From contig VSOZ01000010.1 in the NCBI GenBank assembly GCA_009775095.1, forward strand, positions 55,314 to 119,313: a stretch of DNA of 64,000 nt. The letters are read 5' to 3'. Positions 18,430 through 28,112 of this stretch are shown here, one piece after another (within the stretch, counting starts at the first letter, position 1; each line of letters begins with the position of its first letter). The DNA comes from Muribaculum sp. Its GTDB lineage: Bacteria > Bacteroidota > Bacteroidia > Bacteroidales > Muribaculaceae. A model generated the notes under the pieces. The model saw nothing but the letters and a program-made list of their open reading frames with translations. It had not been told where the DNA came from and did no database searches. The translations under genes and the position numbers were made by a program.

Positions 18430-20586
18430 TTATTTTAATTTGTCTGCAATAGATTTACGATCTTCGCGGCTGTCTTCAACACCGACTTTTACAATCGTAG
18501 TTTTAGGCATCGATATAGCCCTCAGCAGACTTGCCGTATTATCAGGCTGACGTGTCAGCACCAAATCCGAATAGCATTTGAAATGATATACATTAGGCGA
18601 GAACCAGCCGGAGCCGGGGGTGAGCATTGCAGGATAGCATGTGCCTCCCTGTCCTATGTCATGGAAAGTGCCCTTGACAGTGACGATATTACCGTCTTCC
18701 GATACTTCAACCAAGAATTCGTCGTCGAATTCCATGTCACGAGGGCCGTTTGCCGTCTGACGTACGCCGAAACCCTTGATATATGTGGCTATTCCGTCCA
18801 CCAATCCCATTGACCAAGCTTTACCGGACGCCGACGGAACACAGATCTTATCGTCGGTAAATTCGATAAACCACTTCGGTCCATAATACGCATCGGGTTC
18901 ATCGGAAACTGTCTCTTCAGGTGACTGATACGGGAATTCATCGGCAGGGCCGAAGCCGAGAGCCACCAGACGATTCTTAGACGAATAATCCGATATGGTA
19001 GCATCGTTTACACCGGTACTTATAACCACAGGGAAAGTGACTTCGTCTCCGTTCTCATCGGTGGTGGAAGCAATATATCTACCGGGCATATTTTTACGCA
19101 CTGCACCACCGGTCTGCGGAAGCTCTTCAGTAGTGAACACACGGCTATCTATCGTAACTACATATTCTTCCGTGCGTGCATAAATGCCGAACAAATATTC
19201 GGTTTCGGGTTCAAGATCGTTCGTTTCAAATACCATCCCATCAGCTGATAATATTGCTTCAAGCTGTTCGTCAGAACACTGGACACCATTATTCTGTATA
19301 ACCAATTCAAGACTGCTGCCGGAACCAACGACTTCGTCTACCCGAGCTTTCGGCCAAAAACCATAGCGAATTTCCACCGCATTCATAGCTTTCACATTGA
19401 ATGCCTTGGTATTCCATGGGGTAGCGACAGACGGTGTGACCTCACTGATATTTACCGTAGGAGCCGGACCTGTAGGCTGACCGGTGACAAATTCCACCAT
19501 CTTCACCTTTTCACGGCCTTGAGCATCAAAGCCGACGATTCCGACGATATATGATTTATTCGGGATAAGACCACTCGCTGTTATCTGATTGACGCCATTA
19601 TATTCACGTTTTACAGGATTTGTGCTGTCATCCCAATGACCTATTATATGGTACCGCACCTGTTGCTCTCCCTCGCGACGACAATACTCGTATTCATCTT
19701 TTGAATCTACAAGCGCACGATAGCTTACAATCCCCTCCTGCGGAGTGATGGTGACTAATGCCGATGTTGATGTCGGTGTTATGACAACATCAAATTCGCA
19801 GGGCGACACCTCAGCCTTGCGTGTATTAAACTCAACGCACTCAAAACGTTCTCTATCGATCTTACCGTCTTCATCGACAACGCCGGTCATTGCAAGAAAA
19901 GTCGTATTGGAATGTATATGCACATCATATCCATCGCCCGAAGCATCCTTACCGTATTTATCGTAGTAAATATCAGTCGATTCAGTCACAGAGTGCCCGA
20001 AAGCTTCGAGATATCCTTCCTCTGTCACTTCGCCGAAACTTTCAAGGATTTTCTTTACACCTTCATAATCATTCTTTCTGACTACAAGATGCATAACCCG
20101 CTCAACATCGGCAGGTTTTTCAATGTGATACTTGAAATCCGTATACCCTATTTTATCAAGAGTCAGCATCCTGTCATATGGTATGGACGTATTTAGATCA
20201 ACAACTTTCACGTCGCTGTAGACATAAGGGTTTATCTTTCGGGTAGCGACATAAAGTTTATATTCTTTACCACCCTCCATCTCAATGGTATTCACAAGAA
20301 TATGTCCATCCTCCAACATCCCTGAACTCCCTTCTTCAAATACTTCTTCCGGATCGGTGAATTCTTTACCGTCTTTTTCTGTTATGACGTATGCATAGTC
20401 CGCAGCCTGCGCGGATTCTATAGCAAAATCGACCGATGTGCGTTCAAGATTTTTGACCGTCACGTTAAATGTTGGCGCTTCGACCGGCGCCTCCGGCTTA
20501 TCGTCGTCGCTGCACGCAGTTGTAGACAATACCAATGCTGTTGCAACGAGCGATAATAAATTGAACTGTTTTAATAATTTTCTCAT
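18430..20586 (-). CDS. Large lipoprotein of unknown function with fibronectin III-like repeats
   Basis: 718 residues, not recognised as a named family. The lipobox STTAC (Cys25) is followed by an acidic SDDDKPEAP stretch typical of surface-exposed Bacteroidota lipoproteins. Several ~90-residue beta units end in patterns such as GGKEYKLYVATRK, PNKSYIVGIVGFDAQGR and PETEYLFGIYARTEE, the hallmark of fibronectin III-like folds. The last ~200 residues form a different domain (PGRYIASTTDENGDE ... GSGWFSPNVYHFKCY). No catalytic residues stand out. It precedes the BACON-S41 peptidase by 30 bp, so it may be a binding or scaffold partner of that protease; this is inference from adjacency. Confidence 0.75.
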   Translation of the reverse strand: MRKLLKQFNLLSLVATALVLSTTACSDDDKPEAPVEAPTFNVTVKNLERTSVDFAIESAQAADYAYVITEKDGKEFTDPEEVFEEGSSGMLEDGHILVNTIEMEGGKEYKLYVATRKINPYVYSDVKVVDLNTSIPYDRMLTLDKIGYTDFKYHIEKPADVERVMHLVVRKNDYEGVKKILESFGEVTEEGYLEAFGHSVTESTDIYYDKYGKDASGDGYDVHIHSNTTFLAMTGVVDEDGKIDRERFECVEFNTRKAEVSPCEFDVVITPTSTSALVTITPQEGIVSYRALVDSKDEYEYCRREGEQQVRYHIIGHWDDSTNPVKREYNGVNQITASGLIPNKSYIVGIVGFDAQGREKVKMVEFVTGQPTGPAPTVNISEVTPSVATPWNTKAFNVKAMNAVEIRYGFWPKARVDEVVGSGSSLELVIQNNGVQCSDEQLEAILSADGMVFETNDLEPETEYLFGIYARTEEYVVTIDSRVFTTEELPQTGGAVRKNMPGRYIASTTDENGDEVTFPVVISTGVNDATISDYSSKNRLVALGFGPADEFPYQSPEETVSDEPDAYYGPKWFIEFTDDKICVPSASGKAWSMGLVDGIATYIKGFGVRQTANGPRDMEFDDEFLVEVSEDGNIVTVKGTFHDIGQGGTCYPAMLTPGSGWFSPNVYHFKCYSDLVLTRQPDNTASLLRAISMPKTTIVKVGVEDSREDRKSIADKLK

Positions 20587-20639
20587 GATTTTAATTGGTT
20601 TATATATAATCTTTGCAATCAGTACTAATTTTGGTCGCG

Positions 20640-20647
20640 CAAAAGTA
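20640..20647 (-). promoter_or_regulatory. Candidate -7 box for the lipoprotein/BACON-S41 pair
   Basis: Minus-strand TACTTTTG fits TAnnTTTG, with a leader of about 48 nt. The 244-bp divergent region 20587-20830 holds nothing else recognisable apart from the GH95 box. Confidence 0.45.
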
Positions 20648-20777
20648 ATAAAAACAAACGTTTTTCATATCATTATGACATTATTTTTCACAATAACGTA
20701 TCACAGGATTTACATTGGGGCATTTTCAGCATACAAAAAACAAAGCCACAAGTAGAAATATATTAACTGTATATTAG

Positions 20778-20785
20778 TATCTTTG
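20778..20785 (+). promoter_or_regulatory. Candidate -7 box for the GH95 gene
   Basis: TATCTTTG fits TAnnTTTG and predicts a leader of about 40 nt. No TTTG is found 19-21 bp upstream. Confidence 0.5.
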
Positions 20786-20830
20786 CGAATAAATACTCTA
20801 ACACAACTTTAACTTTTACACTGTTTACAG

Positions 20831-23254
20831 ATGAAAAATTACCTTTCCGGAATTATAGTATTGCTATTTTACACGTCTGCCGGCTCAATGACGGCTGACA
20901 ACCGATTTTCGCCCGACAAGACATTATGGTACACAGCCCCGGCCATACAATGGGAGGAGACCCTTCCGGTAGGCAACGGACGGCTCGGCATGATGCCATA
21001 CGGCAATCCGTTCAAAGAACACGTGGTGCTAAACGAGATAAGCATGTGGAGCGGATCAAAAGCATGCTATGACAACCCGGAGGCAGCCAAAAGCCTGCCG
21101 GAGATACAACGTCTGCTTACCGAAGGGCGAAACCGCGAGGCACAGGAATTGATGTACTCGACATTCGTACCCACAATGACTACCGACGGCGGCACATACG
21201 GCAGCTATCAGATGCTCGCCGACCTGAACATCGACTTGTCATACAACTCCGACAAAGTCACCGGCTACACCCGTTGGCTCGACCTTACCGAAGCTACAGC
21301 CTATACATCTTATTCCATATCAGGCACCGAATATATTCAGGAATGCTATGTGCCGCGTGGCGCCGATGTCATGATTTACAGGATAAAAGCATCACGACCC
21401 GGCAGCATAAACCTAACCGCCTCTCTGTCGCGGCCCGAAAGAGCTACGGTATCGTCAGGCGGCAACGACCGACTTATAATGACCGGCACACTTGACAGCG
21501 GAGCAAAAGGTGTTGACGGCATGAAATATGCACTTTCTGCATCCATTACCGCAAACGGCTACGGAGCCGGCACCCACTCTACCGATTCAACCCTTACCGC
21601 TACAAATGCCGATGAAGTCTACATCGTGATGGGCGCGGCCACTACCTACCTTTACGGGGCTTTATACAGTACGGCCGCAGTAAATGCCGTCAACGAAGCT
21701 ACCGCCGCTACCGAAATTCTTGCCGGACTGAAAGACAAGGGCATAGAACGTCATCGCGCTCTATTTGACCGTGCCGGAGTGGTACTTGAAGAAGGTGCCG
21801 CGGCCAAACTGCCTACAGACCAACGCATCAAAGCTTTTCAGTCACAGAGCGACCCCTCACTTGCCGCTTTGTACTACAACTATGGCCGATATCTGCTCAT
21901 ATGCAGCACTCTTCCCGGAGCCATGCCGCCGAATCTTCAAGGACTATGGGCCAACGGAGTAGCGACACCGTGGAACGGCGACTACCATACCAACATAAAC
22001 GTACAGATGAACCATTGGCCTGTAGAACCGGGCAACCTGTCGGAACTTCACGGTCCGCTCATAGACTTGGTAAAGCGCGCCGTGCCCAACGGAGAGCATA
22101 CGGCCAAAGTGTTTTACGGACCTAAAGCCCGCGGATGGGTCATGCACATGATGACCAACCCGTGGGAATACACCGACCCGGGCCAGCACCCGTCATGGGG
22201 AGCCACAAATACCGGCGGAGCATGGCTTTGCGCACATCTTTGGGAACACTATCTTTATACCGCCGACCGTCAATATCTGTCGGAGATATATCCTATTATG
22301 AAAGGTGCGGCCGAATTTTTCAAGTCGACCATGATAAAAGAGCCCAAACACGGCCGGCTCGTGACAGCCCCCTCCTCCTCTCCCGAAAATTCATTTACCA
22401 TCGGCGACGACCCCACACCGATAAGTGTATGCATGGGTCCGGCAATGGACTCCCAGATAATACGCGAGCTTTACGGCAATGTGGCCGAAGCCGCCGCAAT
22501 ACTTGGCGTGGACTCACTATTCGCCGACTCGCTGCGCCGCGACATGGCACTATTGCCACACGACAGCATCGGTCATGACGGGAGGCTTATGGAGTGGCTT
22601 GAAGAGTACAACGAGACCGACCCGCACCACCGTCATGTAAGTCATCTATATGCCCTGCATCCGGGCAACGGCATATCGGCGTATCTCACGCCCGAACTTG
22701 CCGAAGCATGCCGTAAGACGCTCGAACGCCGCGGCGACGGGGGCACGGGATGGAGCCGAGCATGGAAGGTCAATTTCTGGGCCCGTTTGGGCAACGGCGA
22801 CAGAGCCTACAAGTTGTTCAAGGCACTGCTCGTGCCGGCATATGTATACAACGGTACCGACTATCAGGGACACGGCGCAGGCACATTCCCGAATCTGTTC
22901 TGCTCTCACCCGCCGTTCCAGATGGACGGCAACTGGGGCGGTACGGCCGGCATAAGCGAAATGTTGTTGCAGAGTCAGGACGGCTTCATCAACATGCTCC
23001 CCGCACTGCCTGCGGAATGGCGGTCAGGTTCACTACACGGCTTCAGAGTAAGGGGAGGCGCCACGATCGATCTGAAGTGGGACAACGGTAAAATCAAGTC
23101 GGCCACCATAATAGGCGGACCGGTATCAGAATTGAAAATAAAAACACCGACAAAGACAAGACACATATCGGTCAACGGCAAACGCGTAAAAGCCGGCGAA
23201 TTTATCCATTTGGACCTTTCATTGGGAGAGAAAGCCGAAATTTTGTTCGATTGA
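20831..23254 (+). CDS. GH95 alpha-L-fucosidase-type glycoside hydrolase
   Basis: 807 residues with a signal peptide (about residues 1-22). GH95 enzymes are inverting exo-enzymes that mostly remove alpha-1,2-linked L-fucose; some act on alpha-L-galactose. The N-terminal beta domain carries the family hallmark LWYTAPAIQWEETLPVGNGR. The (alpha/alpha)6 barrel shows WNGDYHTNINVQMNHWP with two conserved Asn, APSSSPENSF with the likely catalytic Glu, HRHVSHLYALHPG, and QMDGNWGGTAGISEMLLQS with the likely Asp. The gene stands alone with its own promoter, between an unrelated lipoprotein gene and glycyl-tRNA synthetase, and is not linked to a SusCD pair. Confidence 0.92.
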   Translation: MKNYLSGIIVLLFYTSAGSMTADNRFSPDKTLWYTAPAIQWEETLPVGNGRLGMMPYGNPFKEHVVLNEISMWSGSKACYDNPEAAKSLPEIQRLLTEGRNREAQELMYSTFVPTMTTDGGTYGSYQMLADLNIDLSYNSDKVTGYTRWLDLTEATAYTSYSISGTEYIQECYVPRGADVMIYRIKASRPGSINLTASLSRPERATVSSGGNDRLIMTGTLDSGAKGVDGMKYALSASITANGYGAGTHSTDSTLTATNADEVYIVMGAATTYLYGALYSTAAVNAVNEATAATEILAGLKDKGIERHRALFDRAGVVLEEGAAAKLPTDQRIKAFQSQSDPSLAALYYNYGRYLLICSTLPGAMPPNLQGLWANGVATPWNGDYHTNINVQMNHWPVEPGNLSELHGPLIDLVKRAVPNGEHTAKVFYGPKARGWVMHMMTNPWEYTDPGQHPSWGATNTGGAWLCAHLWEHYLYTADRQYLSEIYPIMKGAAEFFKSTMIKEPKHGRLVTAPSSSPENSFTIGDDPTPISVCMGPAMDSQIIRELYGNVAEAAAILGVDSLFADSLRRDMALLPHDSIGHDGRLMEWLEEYNETDPHHRHVSHLYALHPGNGISAYLTPELAEACRKTLERRGDGGTGWSRAWKVNFWARLGNGDRAYKLFKALLVPAYVYNGTDYQGHGAGTFPNLFCSHPPFQMDGNWGGTAGISEMLLQSQDGFINMLPALPAEWRSGSLHGFRVRGGATIDLKWDNGKIKSATIIGGPVSELKIKTPTKTRHISVNGKRVKAGEFIHLDLSLGEKAEILFD

Positions 23255-23273
23255 GCTTTTTTCGTTATCTTTG
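23242..23273 (+). promoter_or_regulatory. Promoter of the glycyl-tRNA synthetase gene
   Basis: TTTG at 23242-23245, a 20-bp spacer, and TATCTTTG at 23266-23273 form a near-ideal Bacteroidota housekeeping promoter. The -33 box lies inside the last codons of the GH95 gene. Confidence 0.7.
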
Positions 23274-23309
23274 CGTCTTTAAATTCACTGACTTATAAAA
23301 CTACTCGAA

Positions 23310-24854
23310 ATGGCACAACAAGAAGATCAGTTTAAAAAGATAGTATCACATGCCAAAGAATACGGTTTTGTGTTCCAGTCCAGCGAAATATACGACGGTC
23401 TGTCGGCCGTGTATGACTACGGACAAAACGGAGTGGAACTCAAAAACAACATAAAACGTTACTGGTGGGACGCAATGACCCTGCTTCACGAAAACATCGT
23501 GGGTATAGACTCGGCCATTTTCATGCATCCTACCATATGGAAAGCATCAGGACACGTAGATGCTTTCAATGACCCCCTGATTGACAACAAAGACTCCAAG
23601 AAACGCTATCGCGCCGACGTTCTTATCGAAGACGCCATAGCCAAAATGGACGACAAAATAGAAAAAGAGGTAGAAAAAGCACGCAAACGCTTCGGCGACA
23701 GCTTTGACGAGGCACTCTTCCGTCAGACCAATCCCCGCATACAGGAGCACAAGGCCAAGCGCGACGCTCTTCACGAGCGCTTCGCGAAAGCTATGAACGA
23801 CAACGACCTAAATGAACTGCGCCAAATCATAATCGACCAAGAGATCGTCGACCCTATATCAGGCACAAAAAACTGGACCGAGGTACGTCAGTTCAACCTT
23901 ATGTTCCGCACGGAGATGGGCTCGACTGCCGACGGAGCCATGACAGTATATCTGCGCCCCGAGACAGCTCAGGGTATATTTGTCAACTATCTTAACGTAC
24001 AGAAAACCGGTCGTATGCGCATCCCGTTCGGTATAGCCCAGATAGGTAAGGCATTCCGTAACGAGATCGTGGCACGCCAGTTCATCTTCCGCATGCGCGA
24101 ATTCGAGCAGATGGAGATGCAGTTCTTTGTACGTCCCGGTGAAGAGCTCGAATGGTTCAAGCGCTGGAAAGAGACTCGCCTCCGCTGGCACAAGGCTCTC
24201 GGCCTCGGTGATGCCAAATATCGCTACCACGACCACGAAAAGTTGGCCCATTATGCCAACGCGGCCACTGACATCGAGTTTGAGATGCCGTTCGGCTTCA
24301 AGGAAGTGGAAGGCATACACTCGCGTACCAACTTTGACCTGTCGCAACACGAGAAGTTCTCCGGCAAGAAGATACAGTACTTCGACCCCGAACTCAACGA
24401 AAGCTACGTGCCTTACGTGATAGAAACCTCGATAGGTGTTGACCGTATGTTCCTGTCGGTACTCTGCTCAAGCTACGAGGAGCAGCCGCTTGAAGGTGGC
24501 GAGACCCGCGTGGTACTGCACCTGCCCCCGGCATTGGCTCCGGTCAAATGTGCCGTCATGCCGCTCGTGCGTAAAGACGGTCTGCCCGAAAAGGCACGCG
24601 AGATAGTCAACGACCTCAAATTTGACTTCCCGACCCACTACGAAGAGAAAGACTCCATCGGTAAGCGCTACCGCCGTCAGGATGCCATAGGTACTCCCTT
24701 CTGCGTTACCGTAGACCACCAGACCCTTGAGGACAACACAGTGACTCTGCGCGAGCGCGACTCAATGGAGCAGAAGCGTGTTGACATCAGCGAGCTACAC
24801 CGTCTCATCCACGACACGGTAAGCATCAACTCACTGTTGCGCAAACTTGGATAA
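23310..24854 (+). CDS. glyS: Glycyl-tRNA synthetase (single-chain type)
   Basis: 514 residues, a class II synthetase of the single-chain alpha2 type (GlyQS/Gly1). It charges tRNA-Gly. The N terminus has the typical FKKIVSHAKEYGFVFQSSEIYDGLSAVYDYG. Motif 2 is FRNEIVARQFIFRMREFEQMEM-like (about residues 250-270, quoted here only in part), and the glycine-site region reads YLRPETAQGIF. Motif 3 is IETSIGVDRMFL. The C-terminal anticodon-binding domain is complete (VRKDGLPEKAREIVNDL). The high share of C-ending codons suits a highly expressed gene. Confidence 0.96.
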   Translation: MAQQEDQFKKIVSHAKEYGFVFQSSEIYDGLSAVYDYGQNGVELKNNIKRYWWDAMTLLHENIVGIDSAIFMHPTIWKASGHVDAFNDPLIDNKDSKKRYRADVLIEDAIAKMDDKIEKEVEKARKRFGDSFDEALFRQTNPRIQEHKAKRDALHERFAKAMNDNDLNELRQIIIDQEIVDPISGTKNWTEVRQFNLMFRTEMGSTADGAMTVYLRPETAQGIFVNYLNVQKTGRMRIPFGIAQIGKAFRNEIVARQFIFRMREFEQMEMQFFVRPGEELEWFKRWKETRLRWHKALGLGDAKYRYHDHEKLAHYANAATDIEFEMPFGFKEVEGIHSRTNFDLSQHEKFSGKKIQYFDPELNESYVPYVIETSIGVDRMFLSVLCSSYEEQPLEGGETRVVLHLPPALAPVKCAVMPLVRKDGLPEKAREIVNDLKFDFPTHYEEKDSIGKRYRRQDAIGTPFCVTVDHQTLEDNTVTLRERDSMEQKRVDISELHRLIHDTVSINSLLRKLG

Positions 24855-24886
24855 CAACCCGACAACACATATTTATAATTTAGAAA

Positions 24887-25471
24887 ATGAAATTGCACAA
24901 CGTAAAGACTTTCCTTATCGGGATTGTCTGCATGGCCTCTCTCTCGTCATGCAACTATAACTCATTGGTTGAAAAACAACAAAACGTAGACCAAAACTGG
25001 GCCGAAGTAGAGAACCAGTATCAGCGTCGCGCCGACCTCATACCCAACCTTGTGGCTACTGTAAAAGGCTATGCCGCACATGAGGAGGGTACGCTGACAA
25101 AGGTAACCGAAGCCCGCAGCAAGGCTACGTCGATCAATATCAGCGCCGACGATCTTAATGAAGAGACTCTCGCCCGCTTTCAGGAAGCCCAGAACGAACT
25201 TACAGGGGCTCTGAAGTCGCTTCTTGCAGTGACAGAAGCATATCCCGACCTGAAAGCCAACGAAAACTTCCGTGACCTGCAGGTCCAGCTTGAAGGCACA
25301 GAAAACCGCATCTCGGTAGCTCGCGGACGCTATACCGAAGCGGTAAAGGACTACAACACTTCGATCAAGAAATTTCCCACAACCATCTATGCCGGATGGT
25401 TCGGCTTCACCGCCAAGCCCCAGTTCAAAGCCGCAGCAGGAGCGGAGAACGCACCAAAAGTAGAATTCTAA
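24887..25471 (+). CDS. lemA: LemA-family protein
   Basis: 194 residues. LemA proteins have an N-terminal membrane or lipid anchor and an extracytoplasmic helical bundle; their exact role is unclear. Here the N terminus carries a lipobox-like LSSC (Cys22) after a hydrophobic stretch. The family core follows: QQNVDQNWAEVENQYQRRADLIPNL (first 20 residues form the signature), then VKGYAAHEEGTLTKVTEAR and a late FPTTIYAGWFGF. It follows glycyl-tRNA synthetase by 32 bp and precedes an FKBP lipoprotein by 10 bp, so the three may be co-transcribed. Confidence 0.93.
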   Translation: MKLHNVKTFLIGIVCMASLSSCNYNSLVEKQQNVDQNWAEVENQYQRRADLIPNLVATVKGYAAHEEGTLTKVTEARSKATSINISADDLNEETLARFQEAQNELTGALKSLLAVTEAYPDLKANENFRDLQVQLEGTENRISVARGRYTEAVKDYNTSIKKFPTTIYAGWFGFTAKPQFKAAAGAENAPKVEF

Positions 25472-25481
25472 AAGACGATAA

Positions 25482-26009
25482 ATGAAAAAATTTCCGATCA
25501 TAGCATTTTTTGTGATAGCCGTCGTAACGCTCATATCCTGTAAAGATGACAATAATCTTGACGATTACAAGGAGTGGCGCGAACTGAACAACAACTGGCT
25601 CTCTGAACTTGAGTTAGGTTCGGCGTCGTATTATCGTAAAATCATACCCACATACGATAAAGGCCAGTATGTACTTATGCATTGGTTCAATGACCGCAAC
25701 GCTACTGCCGGTAACCTGATGCCCTACTACACATCGACCGTGGCAGTAAAGTATATCGGACGGTTATATAACGATGAAGCGTTTGACTCAAGCTATCTCG
25801 CACCCGACTCCCTTTTTGAGACAAAGGTAAATGCGGTTATACCGGGCTGGACCATAGCCCTTCAGGAGATGCACGTGGGCGACTCGGTGGAAGTCATAAT
25901 CCCCTATCAGTCGGCCTACGGCACTTCAGGCTCAGGCAAGATACTTCCGTTCAGCAATCTTAAGTTTAACATCAAACTTGTAGATATACCCAATTGGGAG
26001 ACCAAATAA
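25482..26009 (+). CDS. FKBP-type peptidyl-prolyl isomerase lipoprotein
   Basis: 175 residues with lipobox TLISC (Cys20), so probably periplasmic and membrane-anchored. The C-terminal half is an FKBP fold: AVKYIGRLYNDEAFDSSY, VIPGWTIALQEMHVGDSVEVIIP (the conserved VIPGW and GD), YQSAYGTSGSGKILPFSNLKF and a final beta strand. It would assist folding of exported proteins by isomerising proline bonds. The first 60 residues after the anchor are a helical linker (EWRELNNNWLSELEL). Some binding-pocket aromatic residues differ from classical FKBP, so the activity may be low. Confidence 0.85.
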   Translation: MKKFPIIAFFVIAVVTLISCKDDNNLDDYKEWRELNNNWLSELELGSASYYRKIIPTYDKGQYVLMHWFNDRNATAGNLMPYYTSTVAVKYIGRLYNDEAFDSSYLAPDSLFETKVNAVIPGWTIALQEMHVGDSVEVIIPYQSAYGTSGSGKILPFSNLKFNIKLVDIPNWETK

Positions 26010-26087
26010 ACGGTCGACCACGACTAAACAATAATTTATGCTGAATACCCGTTAAATAACAAATAACACAGCTCGATTTATATTTTT

Positions 26088-27932
26088 ATGTGTGGTATTG
26101 TAGGATATATAGGACACCAGCAAGCCTACCCGATATTAATTAAAGGCTTACATCGATTAGAGTACAGAGGCTATGACAGCGCGGGAGTGGCATTGATCAA
26201 CTCCGAAGACCGACTTAATGTGTACAAGACAAGAGGAAAAGTAAACGATCTTGAGGCATTCTGCGAGTCAAAGGACATTGATGGCACCATAGGTATAGCG
26301 CATACGCGCTGGGCCACCCACGGAGAGCCTAACGACATCAACGCACATCCCCACTACAGCTCAAACGGCAAGATAGCGATTGTGCATAACGGTACAATCG
26401 AGAACTACAACGTGCTTAAACAAGCACTTGAGCAGCACGGATGCGTATTCAAGAGCGAGACCGACACAGAAGTGGTGGTACAGCTTATCGAATATATACA
26501 GTCGACCAACAAATGCCCGCTTATCGACGCGGTGCGCGAAGCACTCAATCAGGTTATCGGCGCCTACGCCATAGCCATAATCGACAGCGAAAATCCTGAC
26601 ACCATAATCGCGGCACGAAAGAGCTCGCCTTTGGTAATAGGCATCGGAAAAGACGAGACATTTATCGCCTCCGACGCCACTCCGATCATAGATTATACCA
26701 ATCAGGTGGTATATCTGCGCGACGACGAGATAGCAATCATATCGCGCGACGAGCCACTACGTGTGATAACCAACGACAACCGTACGTCAAGCATCGACAT
26801 ACAGACTCTGCGTCTGTCAGTGTCGCAGCTCGAAAAGGGCGGTTATCCCCACTTCATGCTCAAAGAGATTTTCGAGCAGCCCAACTCGATATATGACTGC
26901 ATACGCGGCCGCATAGTCAACAACGGCACCGAAATCAAATTGTCGGGTATTACCGACCACCCCGACCGTTTTATAAACGCCTCGCGCATAATCATTGTAG
27001 CCTGCGGCACATCATGGCACGCCGCCCTCATAGGCGCGCGCCTGTTTGAAAGCATAGCCCGTATACCGGCACAGGTAGAGTATGCAAGCGAGTTCCGCTA
27101 CAGCAATCCGGTCGTGACCCCGCAGGATATCGTCATAGCCATATCACAGTCGGGAGAGACAGCCGACACTCTGGCCGCCATAAAGCTGGCCAAGGAGAAA
27201 GGCGCATTCGTATACGGAGTATGCAATGTGGTAAGCTCTTCAATAGCACGCGAGACCGACACCGGCACATACATACATGTCGGCCCGGAGATAGGAGTGG
27301 CATCGACAAAAGCGTTTACAGGCCAAGTCACCGTACTCACGATGCTCGCCCTTGCCATAGGACAGCTTCGCGGTACAATCTCAAAAGAGAAACTGACAGA
27401 AATGGCCCGTGCGCTGAAAAACCTGCCCGACCTTATAAAAGAGACCCTGAAGTTGAACAAAGACATAGAACGTCTGTCAAGCATATTCACGTATGCCCAC
27501 AACTTCCTGTATCTCGGACGCGGCTACAACTATCCGAGCGCGCTTGAAGGAGCGCTGAAACTAAAGGAGATAAGCTACATTCACGCCGAAGGCTATCCGG
27601 CGGCCGAGATGAAACACGGCCCCATCGCTCTCATAGACCGCGAAATGCCTACGGTAGTGATAGCTCCCACCGACGAACTGCACGAAAAGATAATATCCAA
27701 CATTCAGCAGGTCAAAGCCCGCGGAGGTTCGGTTATAGCCATCGTGACTCGTGGCGACGAGACCATACCCGAAATCGCCGACCACACACTCGAGATACCG
27801 CCCGTACCCGAGTGCCTGTCACCGATCATCGTGTCGATACCGCTGCAGCTTCTTGCCTATCACATCGCCGTGATGAAAGGTTGCAACGTAGACATGCCCC
27901 GCAATCTTGCCAAATCAGTAACTGTTGAATAA
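26088..27932 (+). CDS. glmS: Glutamine--fructose-6-phosphate aminotransferase (isomerizing)
   Basis: 614 residues, the normal length. It makes glucosamine-6-phosphate from fructose-6-phosphate and glutamine, the entry to peptidoglycan and LPS amino sugars. The N-terminal glutaminase begins MCGIVGYIGH with nucleophile Cys2, and has THGEPNDINAHPH and HNGTIENY. Two SIS sugar-isomerase domains follow (ACGTSWHAALIGARLFE, SQSGETADTLAAI; GRGYNYPSALEGALKLKE). The C terminus is the conserved DMPRNLAKSVTVE. There is no sign of a glmS ribozyme in the 78-bp leader. It ends before a strong hairpin and tRNA-Leu. Confidence 0.97.
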   Translation: MCGIVGYIGHQQAYPILIKGLHRLEYRGYDSAGVALINSEDRLNVYKTRGKVNDLEAFCESKDIDGTIGIAHTRWATHGEPNDINAHPHYSSNGKIAIVHNGTIENYNVLKQALEQHGCVFKSETDTEVVVQLIEYIQSTNKCPLIDAVREALNQVIGAYAIAIIDSENPDTIIAARKSSPLVIGIGKDETFIASDATPIIDYTNQVVYLRDDEIAIISRDEPLRVITNDNRTSSIDIQTLRLSVSQLEKGGYPHFMLKEIFEQPNSIYDCIRGRIVNNGTEIKLSGITDHPDRFINASRIIIVACGTSWHAALIGARLFESIARIPAQVEYASEFRYSNPVVTPQDIVIAISQSGETADTLAAIKLAKEKGAFVYGVCNVVSSSIARETDTGTYIHVGPEIGVASTKAFTGQVTVLTMLALAIGQLRGTISKEKLTEMARALKNLPDLIKETLKLNKDIERLSSIFTYAHNFLYLGRGYNYPSALEGALKLKEISYIHAEGYPAAEMKHGPIALIDREMPTVVIAPTDELHEKIISNIQQVKARGGSVIAIVTRGDETIPEIADHTLEIPPVPECLSPIIVSIPLQLLAYHIAVMKGCNVDMPRNLAKSVTVE

Positions 27933-27949
27933 CAGATACTTAACTGCAC

Positions 27950-27993
27950 CTATGCAACTTTTAACCTACATTTTGGGTCTAAAAGTTGCATAG
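27950..27993 (+). terminator. Hairpin after glmS, probable terminator
   Basis: A perfect 14-bp inverted repeat (CTATGCAACTTTTA at 27950-27963 and TAAAAGTTGCATAG at 27980-27993) with a 16-nt loop. Only a short T-rich stretch (TTTGTAT) follows. Its right arm overlaps the -33 element of the tRNA promoter. Confidence 0.6.
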
Positions 27994-28016
27994 TTTGTAT
28001 CAACTCGCTAACTTTG
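27985..28016 (+). promoter_or_regulatory. Promoter of tRNA-Leu
   Basis: GTTG at 27985-27988, 20 bp, then TAACTTTG at 28009-28016. The mature tRNA begins 14 bp after the -7 box. Confidence 0.6.
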
Positions 28017-28029
28017 CATCATAAATCCT

Positions 28030-28111
28030 GCGCACGTGGCGTAATTGGTAGCCGCGCTAGACTTAGGATCTAGTGTCTGACGACGTGGGGGTTCGAGTCC
28101 CTTCGTGCGCA
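28030..28111 (+). tRNA. tRNA-Leu (anticodon UAG)
   Basis: Acceptor arms GCGCACG (28030-28036) and CGTGCGC (28104-28110) pair fully. The anticodon stem CTAGA/TCTAG encloses loop CTTAGGA, with anticodon TAG at 28064-28066. The T arm has GGTTCGAGTCC and the variable arm is long, as in class II leucine tRNAs. CCA is not encoded. It reads CUA-type leucine codons and is not an amber suppressor. Confidence 0.95.
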
Positions 28112-28112
28112 C

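Noticed and set aside
26010..26087. glmS ribozyme in the leader
   Set aside because: The leader is only 78 bp, without the paired core of the ribozyme, which is mainly known from Firmicutes.
28030..28111. tRNA with anticodon UAG as a possible suppressor of the SusC amber codon
   Set aside because: Anticodon UAG pairs with CUA leucine codons. A suppressor of UAG would need anticodon CUA. The tRNA is an ordinary tRNA-Leu.
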